NCBI RefSeq assembly: GCF_014646275.1 | Contig: NZ_BMND01000004.1 | Location: 149,040 to 213,039 of the forward strand | Direction of reading: 5' to 3' | Source of the DNA: Streptomyces kronopolitis | Lineage (GTDB): Bacteria > Actinomycetota > Actinomycetes > Streptomycetales > Streptomycetaceae | DNA: 64,000 bases | Shown: in pieces, positions 32,661-41,467 of the stretch | How the letters are laid out: every line of letters starts with the position of its first letter | How positions within the stretch are numbered: the stretch's first letter is position 1 | Program-made: the position numbers and the translations under genes | Notes under the pieces: model-generated | Seen by the model: only the letters and a program-made list of their open reading frames with translations | What the model was told of the DNA's origin: nothing | Database searches by the model: none

Positions 32661-33703
32661 TGTTCCACCCGCTCCAGGTCCGGGAGATCGAGCGGCTCAC
32701 GGACGACGCGGTGGCCGTCACCTTCACGGTCCCCCCCGAGCTGCACGCCACCTTCCGGCACACCCCCGGGCAGCACATCGCCCTGCGCCGCTCGGTCGAC
32801 GGCCAGGAGATCCGCCGCACGTACTCCATCTGCGCCCCGGCCACCGACCAGCCGGTGCTGCGCGTGGGCATCCGCCTCGTCGAGGACGGCGCCTTCTCGA
32901 CGTACGCGCTCAAGGAACTCGCGGTGGGCGACACCGTGGAGGTCATGGCCCCGGCCGGCCGGTTCACCCTCGCCCCCCGCCCCGGCCACTTCGTCGGCAT
33001 CGTCGGCGGCAGCGGCATCACGCCCGTGCTGTCCATCGCCACCACCCTGCTCGCCCGGCAGCCGGACGCCCGCTTCTGCCTCATCCGCAGTGACCGCACG
33101 GCGGCATCGACGATGTTCCTGGAAGAGGTCGCCGACCTCAAGGACCGCTATCCCCAGCGCTTCCAGCTCCTCCACACGCTCTCCCGCGAGGAACAACAGG
33201 CCGGCCTGCCCTCCGGCCGCCTGGACGAGGACCGGCTGCGCTCCCTCCTGCCCGCCCTGCTGACGATCGACTCCGTCGACGGCTGGTACCTCTGCGGTCC
33301 CTACGGTCTGGTGCAGGGTGCCGAACGCGCCCTCCACACCCTGGGCGTGCCCCGCACCCGTATCCACGAAGAGATCTTCCACGTCGACAACGGCACCGCT
33401 ACAGCCCCTGCCGTCCCCACCCCCGCCCACAGCACGGTGACCGCCACCCTCGACGGCCGCTCGGGCACCTGGCCCGTCCACGACGGCGAGTCGCTGCTCG
33501 AAGCGGTCCTGCGCAACCGCGCTGACGCCCCCTACGCCTGCAAGGGCGGCGTCTGCGGCACCTGCCGCGGATTCCTGGTCAAGGGCGAGGTCCGGATGGA
33601 CCGCAACTTCGCCCTGGAGTCCGACGAGGTCGACGCGGGATACGTCCTGGCCTGCCAGTCCCACCCGGCCACGGAAAAGGTCGAGCTGGACTTCGACCGC
33701 TGA
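32660..33703 (+). CDS. paaE: 1,2-phenylacetyl-CoA epoxidase reductase subunit E, 347 aa
   Basis: NADPH-dependent flavin/iron-sulfur reductase feeding electrons to PaaA. The FAD domain has RRTYSICAPATD, the NAD(P) domain has GIVGGSGITPVLSI, and the C-terminal plant-type [2Fe-2S] domain has CKGGVCGTCRGFLVKG with the fourth Cys in LACQSHP. Start ATG 32660 after GGAG; a GTG three bases earlier is possible. Last gene of the operon. No paaK, paaF, paaG or paaJ is present, so the pathway must be completed elsewhere. Confidence 0.95.
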   Translation: MFHPLQVREIERLTDDAVAVTFTVPPELHATFRHTPGQHIALRRSVDGQEIRRTYSICAPATDQPVLRVGIRLVEDGAFSTYALKELAVGDTVEVMAPAGRFTLAPRPGHFVGIVGGSGITPVLSIATTLLARQPDARFCLIRSDRTAASTMFLEEVADLKDRYPQRFQLLHTLSREEQQAGLPSGRLDEDRLRSLLPALLTIDSVDGWYLCGPYGLVQGAERALHTLGVPRTRIHEEIFHVDNGTATAPAVPTPAHSTVTATLDGRSGTWPVHDGESLLEAVLRNRADAPYACKGGVCGTCRGFLVKGEVRMDRNFALESDEVDAGYVLACQSHPATEKVELDFDR

Positions 33704-33718
33704 GGCTCTCGTCCCACC

Positions 33719-33758
33719 GGCCGGGCGCGACACCTTGCCCGTGGCACGCCGCCCGGCC
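33719..33758 (+). terminator. weak terminator candidate after paaE
   Basis: Arms GGCCGGGCG / CGCCCGGCC (9 bp) with a 22-base loop, right after the paaE stop. Loop size makes it uncertain. Confidence 0.35.
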
Positions 33759-33819
33759 CGAAACGCCAACTCCTCCACCCTCCACGGCATTCGCGCCCCA
33801 CCACACCATTCCCAATTCC

Positions 33820-33833
33820 TGGAACCTGTTCTA
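33820..33833. promoter_or_regulatory. KstR-like box TGGAACCTGTTCTA before the acyl-CoA dehydrogenase gene
   Basis: Fits TNNAACNNGTTNNA, the consensus I recall for KstR and related TetR repressors of lipid and sterol catabolism, at every fixed position. It lies 46 bp before the GTG start of the acyl-CoA dehydrogenase. A match to a degenerate consensus can be chance, but its position is apt. Confidence 0.5.
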
Positions 33834-33879
33834 CCTTGGCGCTTCGTCAGGACGAGGCGCCGCGTGGGAGGACAAACCA

Positions 33880-35013
33880 GTGGACTTCACCTTCACCGAG
33901 GAGCAGCAGGCCGCCACCGAAGCCGCGAAGGCCGTCTTCTCCGGGGTCGCACCGGACAGCGTGCCGAGCCCCGCGCTCACCCCCGGTGCGGTCGCCGACG
34001 ACTTCGACCGGACGCTGTGGAGCAAGCTCGCCGACGCCGGTCTGCTGAGCCTGCTGATCGCACCCGAGCACGGCGGCGCAGGCCTGGACACGATCGCGCT
34101 CTGCCTCGTCCTCCGCGAATCGGCCAAGGTTCTGGCGCGGGTCCCGCTGCTGGAATGCGGCGCCGCCGCACTCACCCTCCAGCGCCACGCATCCGATGAA
34201 CTACGGGCGGAAGTCCTCCCCGGGATCGCCACCGGCGACCTCGTCGTGACCGTTGCCACCGCCGGCCGCACCGGACACGAACCGGCCGAACTCGCCGTGC
34301 AGGCCCGCCCGGAGGGCACCGACTGGATCATCGACGGCGTCCAGACCGCCGTCCCCTGGGCCCGGACGGCGGACCGGATCCTGCTCCCCGCCCACACCCC
34401 CGAAGGCCGCGCCGTCCTCGCACTCGTCCCCCGCACCCACCCCGGCGTCACACTCGACGAGCAGACATCCACCAACGGTGAGCGCCTCGCCGAGGTCCAC
34501 CTGGACTCCGTACGCATCAGCACCCGGGAAATGATCGGCGACGCCACCGCCTGGGCGTCGCTGCGCAACGTGCTGACCACCGGCACCTGTGCACTCGCCC
34601 TGGGGCTCGGCGAGCGCGTCCTCGCCATGACCAGCGACTACACCGGCAAGCGCGAGCAGTTCGGGTTCCCGGTGGCCACCTTCCAGGCCGTCGCCGTCCA
34701 GGCCGCCGACCGCTTCATCGACCTGCGCGCCATGGAGGCCACCCTCTGGCAGGCGGCCTGGCGCCTCACCACCGACGCGAGCGGCCCGCTACCGCCCGCC
34801 GGAGATGTGGCGGTCGCCAAGATCTGGGCCTCCGAGGGCGTCCGCCGCGTCGTCCAGACCGCCCAGCATCTGCACGGCGGCTTCGGCGCCGACACCGACT
34901 ATCCCCTGCACCGCTACCACGCCTGGGCCAAACACCTCGAACTCTCCCTCGGCCCCGCCGCCGTCCACGAGGAAGCCCTCGGCGACCTGCTCGCGACCCA
35001 TCCACTGGGCTGA
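33880..35013 (+). CDS. acyl-CoA dehydrogenase family protein, 377 aa
   Basis: FAD-dependent oxidation of an acyl-CoA. The N-terminal helical domain begins MDFTFTEEQQAATEAAKAVF; the middle beta domain ends with WIIDGVQTAVPWARTADRI; the C-terminal domain has CALALGLGERVLAMTSDYTG, REQFGFPVATFQAVAVQAAD and QHLHGGFGADTDYPLHRY. The expected catalytic Glu positions are not certain from inspection. The HGGFG motif and Ser-poor beta domain resemble FadE enzymes of steroid side-chain catabolism, which fits the KstR-like box upstream; this is inference. Start GTG 33880 follows GGGAGGA. Monocistronic. Confidence 0.87.
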   Translation: MDFTFTEEQQAATEAAKAVFSGVAPDSVPSPALTPGAVADDFDRTLWSKLADAGLLSLLIAPEHGGAGLDTIALCLVLRESAKVLARVPLLECGAAALTLQRHASDELRAEVLPGIATGDLVVTVATAGRTGHEPAELAVQARPEGTDWIIDGVQTAVPWARTADRILLPAHTPEGRAVLALVPRTHPGVTLDEQTSTNGERLAEVHLDSVRISTREMIGDATAWASLRNVLTTGTCALALGLGERVLAMTSDYTGKREQFGFPVATFQAVAVQAADRFIDLRAMEATLWQAAWRLTTDASGPLPPAGDVAVAKIWASEGVRRVVQTAQHLHGGFGADTDYPLHRYHAWAKHLELSLGPAAVHEEALGDLLATHPLG

Positions 35014-35072
35014 AGGGAAAGAGACTCCACCACGCGCCCCGGGAGGCCGGGGTACCGGGACAACAGGAGCCC

Positions 35073-35102
35073 CGGCGCTGGTTTCACGTGAAACCAGCGC
35101 CG
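35073..35102. other. parS site 4 inside a 30-bp perfect palindrome
   Basis: GTTTCACGTGAAAC (35081-35094) is extended by CGGCGCTG on the left and CAGCGCCG on the right, making all 30 bases symmetric. It lies after the acyl-CoA dehydrogenase stop, so it could double as a transcription terminator. Confidence 0.85.
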
Positions 35103-35218
35103 CTTTCAGGGAGACGCCGCCACGGATGCAGGCCGCGCGAACGCCGGCCGCCTCCTCCGAGGACTTCGCCGCCGCCGTTTGGCGGGCCGTCCGCCCCGTG
35201 CGGGCTCTCGCCTCCCGG

Positions 35219-35563
35219 CTAGACGACCGACCCCGAGCCGCCCTTACCGTCCGAGACGGGCCGGCCGGCGGCTTCCCAGGCCTGCATGCCGCCGGCGACG
35301 TTCACCGCGTCGACGCCCTGCTGGATCAGATACTGGGCGACCTGCGCAGAACGCCCGCCGACCCGGCACAGCACATACACCTTGCCGTCCGCGGGAGCCG
35401 CCTCGGTCAGCTCGCCGTAGCGGGCGACGAAATCGCTCATCGGGATGTGCAACGCACCCTCGGCGTGCCCCGCCTCCCACTCGTCGTCCTCGCGCACATC
35501 CAGAAGGAAGTCCTCCGACGTGAGCGCATCAACACCGACCGTGGGCACAGAACCAAAATGCAT
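35219..35563 (-). CDS. single-domain rhodanese-like sulfurtransferase, 114 aa
   Basis: One rhodanese domain with the active-site loop CRVGGRS (Cys in YVLCRVGG), preceded by LLDVREDDEWEAGHAEGALHIP. Transfers sulfane sulfur from thiosulfate or persulfide carriers. The start was taken at ATG 35563, where the family begins; an upstream in-frame extension overlaps the J-domain gene and looks non-conserved. It sits 10 bp downstream of that gene, so the two may be co-transcribed. Confidence 0.87.
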   Translation of the reverse strand: MHFGSVPTVGVDALTSEDFLLDVREDDEWEAGHAEGALHIPMSDFVARYGELTEAAPADGKVYVLCRVGGRSAQVAQYLIQQGVDAVNVAGGMQAWEAAGRPVSDGKGGSGSVV

Positions 35564-35573
35564 GGCCCCGACG

Positions 35574-36677
35574 CTACCCGACCAGCTGCGCGAGGTAGGC
35601 CTCGCGTTCTGAGACATCGGCGAGCAGCTTCTCGGCGATCTCCTCCAGCAGCGCGTCCGGGTCCTCCGGCGCCATCTTGATCATCGCGCCGATCGCGCTC
35701 TCCTCCAGTTCGGCGGCAGCGGCAGCCAGCAGCTCCTTGCGCTCGGCCAGCCACTCCAGCCGGGCGTAGAGCTCCTCGCTCTCGCTGAGCCGCTCCTCGG
35801 GCACGGGACCTTCCTCCCACTCCCGCGCCAGCTCACGCAGCAGCGCCTCGTCGCCCCGCGCGTACGCGGCATTGACCCGCACGATGAACTCATCCCGCCG
35901 TGCCCGCTCCGCGTCCTCCCGCGCCAGGTCGGGGTGCGCCTTGCGCACCAGGTCGCGGTAGACCTTGCGGGCTTCCTCACTGGGCCGCACCTTCTGCGGC
36001 GGCTGCACCGACTGCTCGGTGAGCATCGCCTGCGCCTCCGGGAACAGCCCGTCCGGCCCCATCCAGCCGTGGAACAGCTCTTCCACCTCCGGCATCGGCA
36101 GCACCGAGGCCCGGGCCTCCTGCGCCTTGCGGATGTCCTCGGGAGCGCCCGTACGCGCGGCCACCGCCTCGGCGATCTGCGCGTCCAGCTCGTCCAGCCG
36201 CGCGTACATGGGGCCGAGGCGCTGGTGGTGCAGGCGGGAGAAGTTCTCGACCTCCACCCGGAAGGTCTCCACCGCGATCTCGAACTCGATCAGCGCCTGC
36301 TCCGCGGCCAGCACCGCCTTTGCCAGCCGCTTGGTCGCCTCGTCCTGCGCCGCCTGCTGATCCTGCACGTCGACCTGCTCTGCTCCCGGGTCGCCCGGAC
36401 CCGCCCCAGGCGCTCCCCCTGCCCCGGCCGAGCCGGCGGGCGTCTCGGCACCTGCCCCGGCCTGACCGGCGGGCGGGCCGACCGTCTCGCCCTGGCCCGC
36501 GCTGCCCCCCTCGGGGCTCGCGGGCTGGTCTTCCGGGCCGCCGCCGTCACCGAGCGGGGCGCCCTGACCGCCGCCGCGGGCGTCCGTTGCCCGCGGGTCG
36601 GCCTGGTCGTCCGGGGTACCCGATACGTCCGGTCGGTGCTGGCCGTCCTGCGCGTTCTCCGCGTGCGAGTTCGTCAC
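35574..36677 (-). CDS. J-domain-containing protein, 367 aa
   Basis: After about 95 residues of Gly/Ala/Gln-rich disorder comes a coiled-coil region (AKAVLAAEQALIEFEIAVETF ... LDELDAQIAEAVAA). Near residue 260 lies a DnaJ-like segment with HPD: VYRDLVRKAHPDLAREDAER, then FIVRVNAAYARGDEALL. The C-terminus is helical. The J-domain may recruit DnaK; no zinc or G/F region is present. The start is GTG 36677 with TACGCT 6 bases upstream and no ribosome site, consistent with a leaderless mRNA. Confidence 0.75.
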   Translation of the reverse strand: MTNSHAENAQDGQHRPDVSGTPDDQADPRATDARGGGQGAPLGDGGGPEDQPASPEGGSAGQGETVGPPAGQAGAGAETPAGSAGAGGAPGAGPGDPGAEQVDVQDQQAAQDEATKRLAKAVLAAEQALIEFEIAVETFRVEVENFSRLHHQRLGPMYARLDELDAQIAEAVAARTGAPEDIRKAQEARASVLPMPEVEELFHGWMGPDGLFPEAQAMLTEQSVQPPQKVRPSEEARKVYRDLVRKAHPDLAREDAERARRDEFIVRVNAAYARGDEALLRELAREWEEGPVPEERLSESEELYARLEWLAERKELLAAAAAELEESAIGAMIKMAPEDPDALLEEIAEKLLADVSEREAYLAQLVG

Positions 36678-36903
36678 CCGGTCAGCGTACGGCCCATGCC
36701 GGACCGGGGCTTCCACGGTCGCCCGCCCCCTTCCTGACCGGGGCCCTTCCCCCCCCGCCCCACCCCTCCTCCCCCTCAATCAAGCGCACGATCAGCTGAG
36801 CAACCGGGCAACCGGCCAACCAACCGACCAGCTGAAGTCAGCCACCGACCCTCCGACGGCAGCGCCCCGCGCCAGACCCCCGCACCAGACGTCAGCGAAC
36901 GGC

Positions 36904-36959
<56 letters not shown>

Positions 36960-37085
36960 AGAGGCTTCCGGTGCGACGGCCGCCCCGCGAAATGCCGTAC
37001 TCGGTACGCAGCAGTTTCACCCGCGTCACCCGAGCCCGAGCCCGCGCCTAGCTGCCCGACACCCGGGCCCATCGCCCGGACCGAT

Positions 37086-37106
37086 CACCTGGCACCTGGC
37101 ACCTGG
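37086..37106. repeat. heptamer tandem array, 3 x CACCTGG
   Basis: Three perfect copies followed by a palindromic TGGCAGCTGCCA. Confidence 0.8.
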
Positions 37107-37185
37107 CAGCTGCCAGCACCCAAGGCCCGCACCCGCCACCCGGCGCCGGCCCCCAGCCCAGCCCCGCACCTGTCACCCGGCCCCC

Positions 37186-37220
37186 GGCTCCCGGCTCCCG
37201 GCTCCCGGCTCCCGGCTCCC
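37186..37220. repeat. heptamer tandem array, 5 x GGCTCCC
   Basis: Five perfect copies downstream of the DUF2252 gene. Differs from the 18426 array unit (GGCTCTC in the same phase) by one base. Confidence 0.9.
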
Positions 37221-37273
37221 GCACCAAACAACCGCACCCTCCGACCCCGGCGTCCACCCGGGCCAGCCCGCTC

Positions 37274-38716
37274 TCAGACCCCGGTCTCTGCCGGGATGCG
37301 GCCGTTTCTTACGGCTGTGGTCAGTGCTGCGTGGTCGGCTTCGGTGCGGTCGGCGTAGGACAGGGCGAAGGTGGCGATGGCCTCGTCGAGTTCCTCGTTT
37401 TTTCCGCAGTAGCCGGCCACCAGGCGGGGGTCGGCGCTGTGTGCGTGGGCCCGGGCCAGGAGGGCTCCGGTCATTCGGGCGTAGTCGTCCAGCTGGTCGT
37501 CGGAGAGCTGTGCCGGGTCCACACTGCCCTTGCGGTTTCTGAACTGGCGGACCTGGAAGGGCAGTCCGTCCTGTCGGGCAGTGCCCGGAGGCGTGCCGAC
37601 CGAGCCGGGTGAGGCTATGTCCCGCACCGTCGTCCAGCCCAGCAGGATGTCGCTGACCACCTGCATCCGGCGCTGTCCGAGCACTATCCGGCGCCCCTCG
37701 TGTATCACCGGCGGCACCGGGAAGCCGGCCTTCTCCACATACGGTGCCAGCACCGAGGCGCGTGCCTCCTTCACCTGGAGGACCAGCGGCTCGCCCCGAT
37801 GGTCCAGGAGCAGCACCACATAGGACCGCAGGCCCACGCTGCCCGTGCCGACCACACGGAATGCCACGTCCTGCACGGCGTACCGGGCCAGCAGGGGCAG
37901 CATGTCCTCGGGAAGCGTGTCCAGATAGTCGGTCAGGGAAGCGGCCACCGCTGCGGCTTCGGCATCCGGCACCCGCCGCAATACCGGCTCCGCGTCCACG
38001 AACCGCAGGCCGCCGTCCGCCGTCCGCTCCGTCGCCTTCGCCGCGAACCGCGCGCTGGTGTTCTTGCGCGCCTTGTCCGCGACCCGCTCCAGCGTCCCCA
38101 GCAGATCCCGGGCGTCGGTGTGGGAGACCAGTTCCTCGTCGGCGATCGCGTTCCACGCCTCGGTCACCGGAAGCTTGGCCAGCAGCCGCATGGTGCGCCG
38201 GTACGCGCCCGTCACATCCTGCGCGGCCCGGTGGCAGTCGTCGTCACTCGCGCCCGCCTCCCGGCCCGCCAGCACCATCGAGGTGGCGAGCCGCTTCACA
38301 TCCCACTCCCACGGGCCGTACAAGGTCTCGTCGAAGTCGTTGAGATCGATGACCAGGCCGCCCCGGGCATCGCCGTAGAGCCCGAAGTTGGCGGCGTGCG
38401 CGTCTCCACAGATCTGCGCGCCGATGCCGGTGGTGGGGTCGGCCGTCAGGTCGTACGCCATCAGCCCGGCCGAGCCGCGGAGGAAGGCGAAGGGACTCGC
38501 GGCCATCCGGCCGACCCGTATCGGTGTCAGCTCGGGCAACCGGCCGGCGTTCGATGCCTCCACCGCTGCCACCGCATCCGGTCGCCCGGGCGCGATCGAC
38601 AGTGCGGCCTGCTCGGCGCGCGGAAGACGCTCCCGCAGCGCCTTTCCGACCGCCTTGGGCGACGGCCCTTGGGCGTCCGCCTTCGCGAACCCCGGTACGT
38701 ACGGCACACGCGACAT
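37274..38716 (-). CDS. DUF2252 family protein, 480 aa
   Basis: Recognisable DUF2252 features are MAASPFAFLRGSAGLMAYDL, the kinase-like GDAHAANFGLYGDARGG and DLNDFDETLYGPWEWDVKRL, which resemble the catalytic loop and metal motif of aminoglycoside-type kinases. Later comes QVKEARASVL and RQFRNRKGSVDPAQL. Enzymatic activity is unproven; an APH/protein-kinase-like fold is inferred from the HAAN/DxD arrangement. The start is ATG 38716, five bases after GGAGGTGG; the longer open frame upstream is not coding. Monocistronic. Confidence 0.85.
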   Translation of the reverse strand: MSRVPYVPGFAKADAQGPSPKAVGKALRERLPRAEQAALSIAPGRPDAVAAVEASNAGRLPELTPIRVGRMAASPFAFLRGSAGLMAYDLTADPTTGIGAQICGDAHAANFGLYGDARGGLVIDLNDFDETLYGPWEWDVKRLATSMVLAGREAGASDDDCHRAAQDVTGAYRRTMRLLAKLPVTEAWNAIADEELVSHTDARDLLGTLERVADKARKNTSARFAAKATERTADGGLRFVDAEPVLRRVPDAEAAAVAASLTDYLDTLPEDMLPLLARYAVQDVAFRVVGTGSVGLRSYVVLLLDHRGEPLVLQVKEARASVLAPYVEKAGFPVPPVIHEGRRIVLGQRRMQVVSDILLGWTTVRDIASPGSVGTPPGTARQDGLPFQVRQFRNRKGSVDPAQLSDDQLDDYARMTGALLARAHAHSADPRLVAGYCGKNEELDEAIATFALSYADRTEADHAALTTAVRNGRIPAETGV

Positions 38717-39086
38717 CGCGGCCACCTCCCCCTTCACGAACTGCGCTGCTGTGTCCCTGTCTTCGCGATCACCGGCCCGCCAGCGGCGGACGGTCCTGCG
38801 CTCCGACGGCAACGACGTTACCGAGATCCCCGCACGGCACGCAGGGCCTGTGGATAACTCTTCGGAGCGACCGAACCCGACCGGAGTGCACCAAACCCGA
38901 CTGCACCGACCCGAACCTGACGCCTCATCAAGGACACCGGCCCCAGCGGCCGCCCCACAGCACCCCCAGCACACCCGTCACACGGCCACACCGCGCCGCC
39001 ACCTCTCGACCAACGCCGCCCCACCGCCCCACAACCGCACCACCGCACCGCACAGGCAACCAGCCCACCCCCGTGGTCCCCCTCCC
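38717..39086. other. 370-bp gap with a DnaA box
   Basis: Upstream region of the DUF2252 gene and downstream of the DUF3533-like gene. TGTGGATAA, complement of DnaA box TTATCCACA, lies at 38849-38857. The remainder is Pro/Thr/His-codon-like DNA without a supported gene. Confidence 0.5.
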
Positions 39087-40397
39087 TCAAACCCCCACAG
39101 CCTCTTCCATCTCCTCTTCCCTCTCCTCGTCCACCCTCGCCCGAGCCGGCCGTCCAGCCGTCGGACCGGACGCCGCACCCGACACCGAAACCGGCTCCGG
39201 CACCGCGGCCCGCACCGCGGCCGCCGCCAACGCCTCCGCGTTGGCCACCGCCTCGGCCTCCGCACCGCGCCGCCGCCGCTCGGCCAGCGCCGCCGCACCG
39301 ACCGTCACCACACCGGCGACCAGCCACCCCACCAGCGTCCAGACGTGTCCGGACAGGCCGTAGCCGTCGAAGTAGACGTGGCTGCGGGTGCCTTCGACGA
39401 AGCCCGCACCGTTCCAGAACGAGTGCAGCGCCGCGAAGAACCCGTTCTGCATCTCGGGGCGGAAGATCCCGCCGGAGGACGTGAAGTTGAGCATCACGAA
39501 CAGGGCCATCACACCGAGCGTGGTCCAACGCTTGAGGAAGGTGTGCAAACCGGTGCCGATCAGCAGGATGCCGGCGGAGTAGAGCCACGCCATGCCCCAC
39601 AGACCCTCGAGGCCGTGGTCGACGAGGTGGAAGACCGGACCGGCGAACGCCGTGCCGATGAGGCCGACGACGAAGGACATCCCCACTGCCAGCCCCGCCC
39701 GCAGCCGGATCGGCAGCACGGCGCCGGCGCCGCCGATCACCGCGACCGACGCATAGGAGCCGATGCTGATCGCGACCAGCAGGAAGAAGATGCCCTGCCC
39801 GGTCGGATCGTCCCCAACCGTCGGCACCACGTCCGTGACCTTCAGCGGCGCGCCCTGGTGCGCCGCGATCGGGGTGAAGACCTTCTGCACGACGGTGGCG
39901 CTGGTGTCGGATCCGGCGGTCGCCACCAGCAACTCGGGAGCCGGCCGCACGGACCCCGCCGCCCCGTCGGCACCCGCCCGCGCCCGCGCCCCACCCGAAG
40001 CCCCCAGAGCACCAGAAACGTCCGAAGCACCCGAAGCGCCCTTCGCACCATGGGCGTTGCTCACATACGCGCCGAAGATCTCCTGGTGCTTGAGCCCGTC
40101 GATCGCCGCCGACCGGTCGGCGACGGTCCGCACCTCCAGCGCGCCGTCCGCCTTGTCGTTGATCGACTGGGCGAGCAGCTGCGCGCTGCGGCCCGAACCG
40201 ACGACTGCGACGGGCAGGTGGTGCGGCGCCGGGTTGGCGAAGGCACCCAGGTACGCCAGCCCCATCCCGACGCACATCAGCAGCGGGGTGATCAGGTGCG
40301 TCAGGACGTGCCGCAGCCCGGCGGAGTGCGGGGACCGCCGGGAGCGGTGGGCGTGCGGGTGATCACTTCGGTGGTCGGGACGTCGGTCCGTACTCAT
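39087..40397 (-). CDS. DUF3533/YhgE-type multi-pass membrane protein, 436 aa
   Basis: The topology matches ABC-2-like YhgE/Pip and DUF3533 proteins: one N-terminal helix (LLMCVGMGLAYLGAFA), a large outside domain with a Gly/Ala/Ser-rich insert (residues about 120-150), then five helices (IFFLLVAISIGSYASVAVIG through LVGWLVAGVVTVGAAAL). A cytoplasmic tail ends with a Glu-rich segment. No ATPase is adjacent. It is divergent from a marR gene with two operator-like repeats between them, so it is likely repressed by MarR. It could be an exporter or a stress membrane protein; the substrate is unknown. Confidence 0.72.
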   Translation of the reverse strand: MSTDRRPDHRSDHPHAHRSRRSPHSAGLRHVLTHLITPLLMCVGMGLAYLGAFANPAPHHLPVAVVGSGRSAQLLAQSINDKADGALEVRTVADRSAAIDGLKHQEIFGAYVSNAHGAKGASGASDVSGALGASGGARARAGADGAAGSVRPAPELLVATAGSDTSATVVQKVFTPIAAHQGAPLKVTDVVPTVGDDPTGQGIFFLLVAISIGSYASVAVIGGAGAVLPIRLRAGLAVGMSFVVGLIGTAFAGPVFHLVDHGLEGLWGMAWLYSAGILLIGTGLHTFLKRWTTLGVMALFVMLNFTSSGGIFRPEMQNGFFAALHSFWNGAGFVEGTRSHVYFDGYGLSGHVWTLVGWLVAGVVTVGAAALAERRRRGAEAEAVANAEALAAAAVRAAVPEPVSVSGAASGPTAGRPARARVDEEREEEMEEAVGV

Positions 40398-40452
40398 GGG
40401 GCAGGCCTTCTCAGCTCGTCGGCTCAGCTGTCGCCACTGGCGGAATCCAGTA

Positions 40453-40493
40453 GTTGGCTATTACAACTCTCAAATCACGTTGTACTATACAAC
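40453..40493. promoter_or_regulatory. twin MarR-type operators
   Basis: GTTGGCTATTACAAC (40453-40467) and GTTGTACTATACAAC (40479-40493) share GTTG....TACAAC-type dyads and are spaced 26 bp start to start, so they lie near the same helix face. They are in the 117-bp gap between the DUF3533-like gene and marR. The second overlaps a TACTAT -10-like hexamer. Confidence 0.65.
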
Positions 40494-40514
40494 TAGCTCT
40501 ACGAAAGGCAACCC

Positions 40515-40949
40515 GTGGCCCATCGCGACGACTCCGTCGAGACCATCCAGCAGGAGATGACCGCGTTCGCCCGCCGGGCCCGCGCCAGCGCCGCCCGGAT
40601 GCACCCCGAGCTGTCACTGGTCTCCTACACGCTGCTGGCCCACCTCGATGACCAGCAGGGATGCCGCGCCACGGACCTCGCCGCGCACTACCTCCTGGAC
40701 AAGTCCACGGTCAGCCGGCAGATCGCCGCACTGGAGAAGCTCGGCTTCGTCGAGCGCCGTATCGACCCGGACGACCAGCGCGTTCAGGTGCTGCACCCCA
40801 CCGAGCAGGGCGCCCAGGTGCTCGCCAACGTCACCGCCCGCCGCCGCCTGGCGTTCCGCGAACGGCTGGCGGACTGGAACGAGGACGACCTCGACCGCTT
40901 CGCGACCTACCTGCAGCGCTACAACGCCGCCCAGGAAGGGCAGGGATAG
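40515..40949 (+). CDS. MarR-family transcriptional regulator, 144 aa
   Basis: A winged helix with ATDLAAHYLLDKSTVSRQIAALEKLGFVERRIDPDDQRVQ, the classic recognition helix and wing. Start GTG 40515 after GAAAGG. It most likely represses the divergent membrane protein gene and itself through the twin operators. Ligand unknown. Confidence 0.9.
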   Translation: MAHRDDSVETIQQEMTAFARRARASAARMHPELSLVSYTLLAHLDDQQGCRATDLAAHYLLDKSTVSRQIAALEKLGFVERRIDPDDQRVQVLHPTEQGAQVLANVTARRRLAFRERLADWNEDDLDRFATYLQRYNAAQEGQG

Positions 40950-41061
40950 GAATCAGGCCACCGGCCGGGGTCAAGACCGCCGGGACAGCTCCCGCACCGC
41001 CACACACCCGCCCCGGCCCGCCCCGAGGCGCCCATCACCCTGCTTCCGGCCCGCCTCCGGC

Positions 41062-41424
41062 CTACTTCCGGAACCGCTCCGGGCACTGCCCGCCGTCGGT
41101 GAGATACGTCTCCGCCCACCGCGCCAGCTCCTTGAGCGAGGGCTCCATGGCCAGACCGGCCTCCGTCAGCCGGTAGGAGACCCGCAGCGGAGGCCCCGCG
41201 TCCACCTCGCGCACGACCAGGCCGGTCGACGACAGCTCCATCAAGCGGTCGGAGAGCATCCGCTCACTGATCCCGGGGATGGCCCGCCGCAGCTCGGCGA
41301 AGTGCACCGGGCCCGGCATGAGAGTGGCGACGATCAGCCCCGTCCAGCGTTTCCCGAAGACCTCGAAGACGCGCGTCATGCCGCCGTCGACCTGCCTGCA
41401 CATCGCCTCGCCCTGGTCCGCCAT
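41062..41424 (-). CDS. HxlR-family (MarR-like) redox/aldehyde-type regulator, 120 aa
   Basis: HxlR signature: VFEVFGKRWTGLIVATLMPGPVHFAELRRAIPGISERMLSDRL (two sections of the winged helix). Cys9 lies near the N-terminus (EAMCRQVDGG), and a second Cys is near the C-terminus (GGQCPERF). In YodB/HypR homologues an N-terminal Cys senses quinones or disulfide stress. It is divergent from an azoreductase gene, the same arrangement as yodB-azoR1 of Bacillus. Confidence 0.88.
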   Translation of the reverse strand: MADQGEAMCRQVDGGMTRVFEVFGKRWTGLIVATLMPGPVHFAELRRAIPGISERMLSDRLMELSSTGLVVREVDAGPPLRVSYRLTEAGLAMEPSLKELARWAETYLTDGGQCPERFRK

Positions 41425-41452
41425 ACGCCCAGCGTACCGCCCTCCCGTTTGC

Positions 41453-41467
41453 TACTGCGGAAAAGTA
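41453..41467. promoter_or_regulatory. YodB-like operator TACT-N7-AGTA
   Basis: TACTGCGGAAAAGTA, with longer near-dyad GCTACT / AGTAAGC, in the 125-bp divergent gap. YodB-type boxes I recall begin TACT and end AGTA. Spacer is 7 here. Confidence 0.55.
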
